This document shows, piece after piece, positions 60,475 to 64,000 of a DNA stretch of 64,000 nt. Each line of letters starts with the position of its first letter. The first letter of the stretch is position 1. A program made the position numbers and the translations under genes. Below the pieces are notes generated by a model. It was not told the origin of the DNA, made no database searches, and saw only the letters and a list, made by a program, of their open reading frames with translations. The DNA comes from Ophthalmolycus amberensis (lineage: Eukaryota > Chordata > Actinopteri > Perciformes > Zoarcidae), in the NCBI GenBank assembly GCA_024529925.1, contig JAFEUB010000813.1, forward strand, positions 371,001-435,000. Reading direction: 5' to 3'.

Positions 60475-63370
60475 ATATCTCACCTCCCAGCACTCTCTTC
60501 CCCAAGCCACTCCCAACCACCTGCACATATATTTCATCACACCGGTTTGTGTGTGAGCCAGAATGAGAAGTGAGAATCCAAATGCACTTCATCATCAGTT
60601 TTCAGGTCTAAGTGGGAGATAGTGTTGCGCATATCGCTGCGAGTAAATGCATCGCTCCACCTTGCATCTTGTCACACTGCGAGGACAGGTGCAACTTTCC
60701 ATCCAATTCCTCTTGGGAGAGGCGTGACAATGCAGTGAGCGCAGTATGACTAACAAAAGACTTCAACAAGCCTCATCTGATGTATGTCTGGGGGGAAAGT
60801 TGGTTAAATAAGCATGGTTTTATGTAAAAAACAAAAAGTGATTCATACTGTAATGTTTGCAAATTTGAATTTATATTACATCCAATAAACTTGGCAGATA
60901 ACACAATTGTATTCAAGTCCCAGAACTCATTGTTGCAATACGCTGAGCTTATTGACAAAAAAAGGTTTATTATCTTAATTAGAATCTTTCATGCCTTATT
61001 AATCATTGCCAAATGTGATCAAATTCTGATTTCTGTCAGTGGAACACATTTAATGGATTAACCTTTAATAGTTTATATCTCAGATGGGCTGCTGTGCATA
61101 TGTTGATGTGTAATTGCTAAATAATTACAATTCTTTCTTTTTCAAATTGTCAATACAGACAAATACATTCAAGATGCAGCAATTGAATTCCTGCAGGACC
61201 AAATTAGACTGTAAATCGAAATTGTTTTCATTATTTACAAATCACTCGTGGGTAACCGCGTGTTGTTCTGTTCTTCTTGTCAGCCAATACATTGTTTCTT
61301 ATTTTGAGCTTCATTGATTCACTCTTTCACCAGCAACAGGATGTTAGGCTCTGAGGCCAAATGTGTGACTTCATTAGTTTGCTCTGGAGACCAATCACTT
61401 ACATCACTTCAGGTTTATCTGACTGCTAGAGTTTGGGATATTCTTTTCTCCTATTATTCCCTTTTCCTTTCCCATCATTACTTTTTTTCCCCCCACACCA
61501 ATTGTCACTGTGAGGTGTCCTTGTGAAATCACAGGGCCATGCGAGGTTCACACCAGACGGGTCACCTGTCTCCTCGGTCACCTGTAGGGAGGTGAGAGAA
61601 CACAGCAGGCTGTCAATCAGACCTAAGAGCAGAGCGGAGGAGAGACAAATAAAAAAGACTACTTATAGGGGATGTGGGTGCGCCATGACATTTCTGTGGG
61701 TGTTGATAAAAAAATGTAATAAATGAACAGAAAGATCTGTCTTGATGCATCAGTGATCCTTAACCCCAGCTCCCCACACATAAACACACTAACAGTACTT
61801 TTGTGATTCACTTTAGATCCACTTCAGATTCATATCCACGCATCATGCTTTTATGATGCGTTCTGTAGAAGTCTTGTAGACAGTATGCACTCCGAGACAG
61901 CTGTATTGTTGAGACTGTCCTCACTCAAAATAAACAGCATCGGTTCTTTGTTGAAATCCATACAGGACTGAAAAGTTACTTTTTACAGAGGTGCAAAAAA
62001 TGGTGTTACTTAGACTGCTACTTAGCAGCAACTACACTATCAGAACATCCTAGGTGTTGGTTGCATTGCTACAGGCAAGCACATTTTGCACTCCTGGCAA
62101 GTAATATGAGATTAATTTAATTAACAGAGGAGCACGCAACAGCTGAGACTTTCTCAAGGCTGTGCACATTCCACTCGACAAAACACAAGATGTCAGCTGG
62201 GTGCTGCCAAACTGGTCTGAACCTGGACCCCCTTGAAAAGAACAGAGGCTGTACCACTGGCCAATGTGGTTCCATCCAAGGCCTCAAGACAATCTGCTCT
62301 CAGGTGTGAAAGCAGTCAGACCTGTGTGTTGATGGATGCCAGCCCCTGACTCCAATTTATCCTTTTGTTCTTCCAATTTGAAAACCATTTATCACTCGGC
62401 CACAAGTGTGCCACAGGTGTTCCACAGGTGTGCCTCTGCTGTGGGCTTGTTGAAAAAGTTCCACAAAATATTTTCCTTGTTAACTACTGCATGCACCTGC
62501 TCCCTGATTCAAGTGATATGTAAATATGGTGACAACAAAAACTGTGTCCTTACATCTTGAATGTCACCAGGTGTCAGAGACACGATTTGAAATATCCGAT
62601 TTTGTTTTGCACCACACTTAGTCATTCGATTTTCATTTAACTTAAGGCTGTAAAGTCCTTGTCCGAATTAGATGTGAAAGGTGACATTGGTATAATCATA
62701 GCTTTTCTGACTGGTTCGCAGAAAGTGCAGGGTATTGCAGTGTTTTGTACAGACATTGTAAGCAAATCTTAAATGAGTCTGTCCTCACCAGACACACCAC
62801 TTGGACTTTGTACACTTTTAAACTACAAATGGCCGACGCTAACGGTTTCCCGTGTGTCATTTCGGTGCAAGGACTAGTTACCTTCAAAATATTGTGCATT
62901 TTTTCACCTTTACTATAGCCTATGATATTTTCATACTATTCATGGTTGTTCTGCTCCAACATGATAGGGAAGCAAGCTGACCTGCCACATCCAAGTGACT
63001 TTAAAAACACTTACTATCGTTTTCAAATAGCCACGCTGAGAGATTTAGCTGTAATCATGATACGGACACGGTGTGCATGCAAAAAAATGCATCCGCCTTT
63101 AAAAAAAAATGCTCCCCTTTTTGTTTTGACTCGAAGGGATGCCAATAGCGATTTGTCAACCTTTTGCAATGGATTGACAGAGACTGCACGTCAACACATT
63201 AATAGATTTTTTTTAGCACTTTACCTCTGGAGTAGGGTAAAAAAAATGGGAGCAATAAACACACGGAAATGGAGCTCTGATAAGGCTAAGCTCGATATAT
63301 ATTGAGTGTGCGGAGGTCTTCCAATAAATTCTAGGGTGTTCCAAATGGGAGAGCAGGGAACAGAGGCGCA
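60475..63370. other. Non-coding; short 11-bp repeat near 62400
   Basis: Three imperfect copies of CCACAGGTGT(G/T) lie at 62400-62432. The 127-codon frame at 62922-63305 has no recognisable domain. The region 60600-60770 is complex and possibly conserved. No mobile-element ends seen. Confidence 0.4.
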
Positions 63371-63840
63371 TCTGATAAAGTCAATCAAGTGCAATTAATC
63401 TCAGTTGTGGGTGAAGGTATGGGTTGGTTGTAAAGTGCCTCACACCCCTGGCATCATTACACACTTGGATGCCCGCTGCCTTTTAAGAGGTGTGCCGCGG
63501 TGGTCTATTTGTGCATCAGAGCGTGCAGTGTACAAGCAAGGCAGGGACATTACCCTCGCTGTGTGTCGCGACACTGTAGCCTCATCAAGGTAACCTGCAG
63601 AGAGGCAATCTGTGAATGGAGTTTATCAACACGCTAATCCAAATGTCACTTCCTTTACATTAGGTTCCCTTGGCAGAAGCTTTTCACATTCACATTTAAA
63701 TATTGAGCCAGCTGACGGAAATGGCCTCCTCTGCCTGGAATATGCTCCCTATACCTACACAAATATTTTCTTTCAGCAAATCACTGAAACAAAGATTGCT
63801 GAATCTCACATATATGTGTGTGTTGTCATCATATATTCCG
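63371..63840. promoter_or_regulatory. Candidate conserved non-coding block
   Basis: The part 63371-63740 is complex sequence with GTCAATCAAGTGCAATTAATC near 63379 and GGAGTTTATCAACACGCTAATCC near 63619. No coding family was recognised. It ends where the LINE-like tail begins. Regulatory role inferred, weaker than the blocks at 28.7 and 47-49.8 kb. Confidence 0.3.
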
Positions 63841-63844
63841 AATT

Positions 63845-64000
63845 CTAATGTTTGGTTTGTTCTGTATTTTTTTTATCAATAGTGTGTTATTTAAAATTGC
63901 TGTAATTTTTTTCTTCTATTTTGTATTTTCTTATTGGAGCCCAGGAAGACTGGCAACCACTTTGTGAAAGTTAATGAGGCTCCGAATAAAAAAAAAAGAA
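63845..64000 (+). mobile_element. 3' end of a 5'-truncated LINE (L2/Maui type)
   Basis: After a T-rich stretch the sequence reads TTATTGGAGCCCAGGAAGAC, then a diverged middle, then TTAATGAGGCTCCGAATAAA followed by A-rich tail at the window edge. This order (GGA.CCCAGGAAGA ... AATG.GG.TCC.AATAAA) is the 3' end of fish L2/Maui-type LINEs as I know it. No reverse-transcriptase frame lies upstream, so the copy is heavily truncated. The right boundary may lie outside the window. Confidence 0.6.

Noticed and set aside
62922..63305. 127-codon plus-strand open frame
   Set aside because: Contains low-complexity lysine-rich stretches from A runs and no family features; chance length.

Overview
The window reads as non-coding nuclear DNA from a bony fish, probably a percomorph teleost. 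This rests on base composition (AT-rich by eye), abundant short microsatellites and homopolymers, and interspersed repeats whose wording resembles families common in percomorph genomes. Those include a 'TAGCGCCACCA(G/T)C(A/T)GG' repeat, a Maui/L2-type LINE tail ending 'CCGAATAAAA', short LTRs bounded by TGTCA/TGACA or TGTAG/CTACA, and palindromic MITEs. The species assignment is inference; no database search was possible.

No protein-coding host gene could be supported. The longest open frame is 167 codons, about what chance gives in 64 kb of such DNA, and none of the frames resembles a host protein family. The only recognisable protein remnant is a fragment of a hAT (ZBED-like) transposase near 51.6-51.7 kb. 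No rRNA, tRNA, CRISPR or prokaryote-type operon features were seen. The window is best described as a gene desert or the inside of a very large intron.

Layout. 0-8.2 kb: non-coding, with one candidate conserved element near 0.36-0.60 kb. 8.2-9.3 kb: a DNA-transposon-like element with ~75-bp inverted ends, apparently split by an LTR-like insertion. 9.4-13.4 kb: candidate conserved elements and a 19-C tract. 13.4-14.0 kb: a second inverted-end element. 14-27.6 kb: mostly unannotated sequence with several candidate conserved blocks, two homopolymer tracts, a TG microsatellite and one copy of a two-copy repeat family. 27.6-28.6 kb: a strongly decayed minisatellite-like array built on GGACATT. 28.7-29.1 kb: candidate conserved element. 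30.38-30.93 kb: a solo LTR with a perfect 5-bp target duplication. 31.24 kb: a perfect 23-bp hairpin. 31.4-44 kb: conserved-looking blocks and repeat remnants. 44.36-45.29 kb: two related foldback elements, the first with a perfect 8-bp target duplication. 46.59-46.95 kb: a second solo LTR, also with a perfect 5-bp duplication. 47.0-49.8 kb: the densest run of conserved-looking, homeodomain-site-rich sequence. 51.6-51.8 kb: hAT remnant. 52.2-52.9 kb: two conserved-looking blocks separated by (TA)56. 54.3-54.7 kb: another candidate conserved block. 55-63.8 kb: mostly unannotated. 63.85-64.0 kb: LINE 3' end.

Functionally, the TAATTA-, ATGCAAAT- and ACAAT-rich blocks suggest long-range cis-regulatory DNA of the kind found around developmental regulators, with mobile-element debris between them. 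That regulatory role is inference from sequence texture; the mobile-element calls with target duplications are read directly from the sequence. I found no convincing evidence of a novel biological system. The most unusual items are the nested insertion at 8.2-9.3 kb, the perfect hairpin at 31.24 kb, the arm-asymmetric foldback at 44.4 kb, the GGACATT array and the (TA)56 tract between two conserved-looking blocks.
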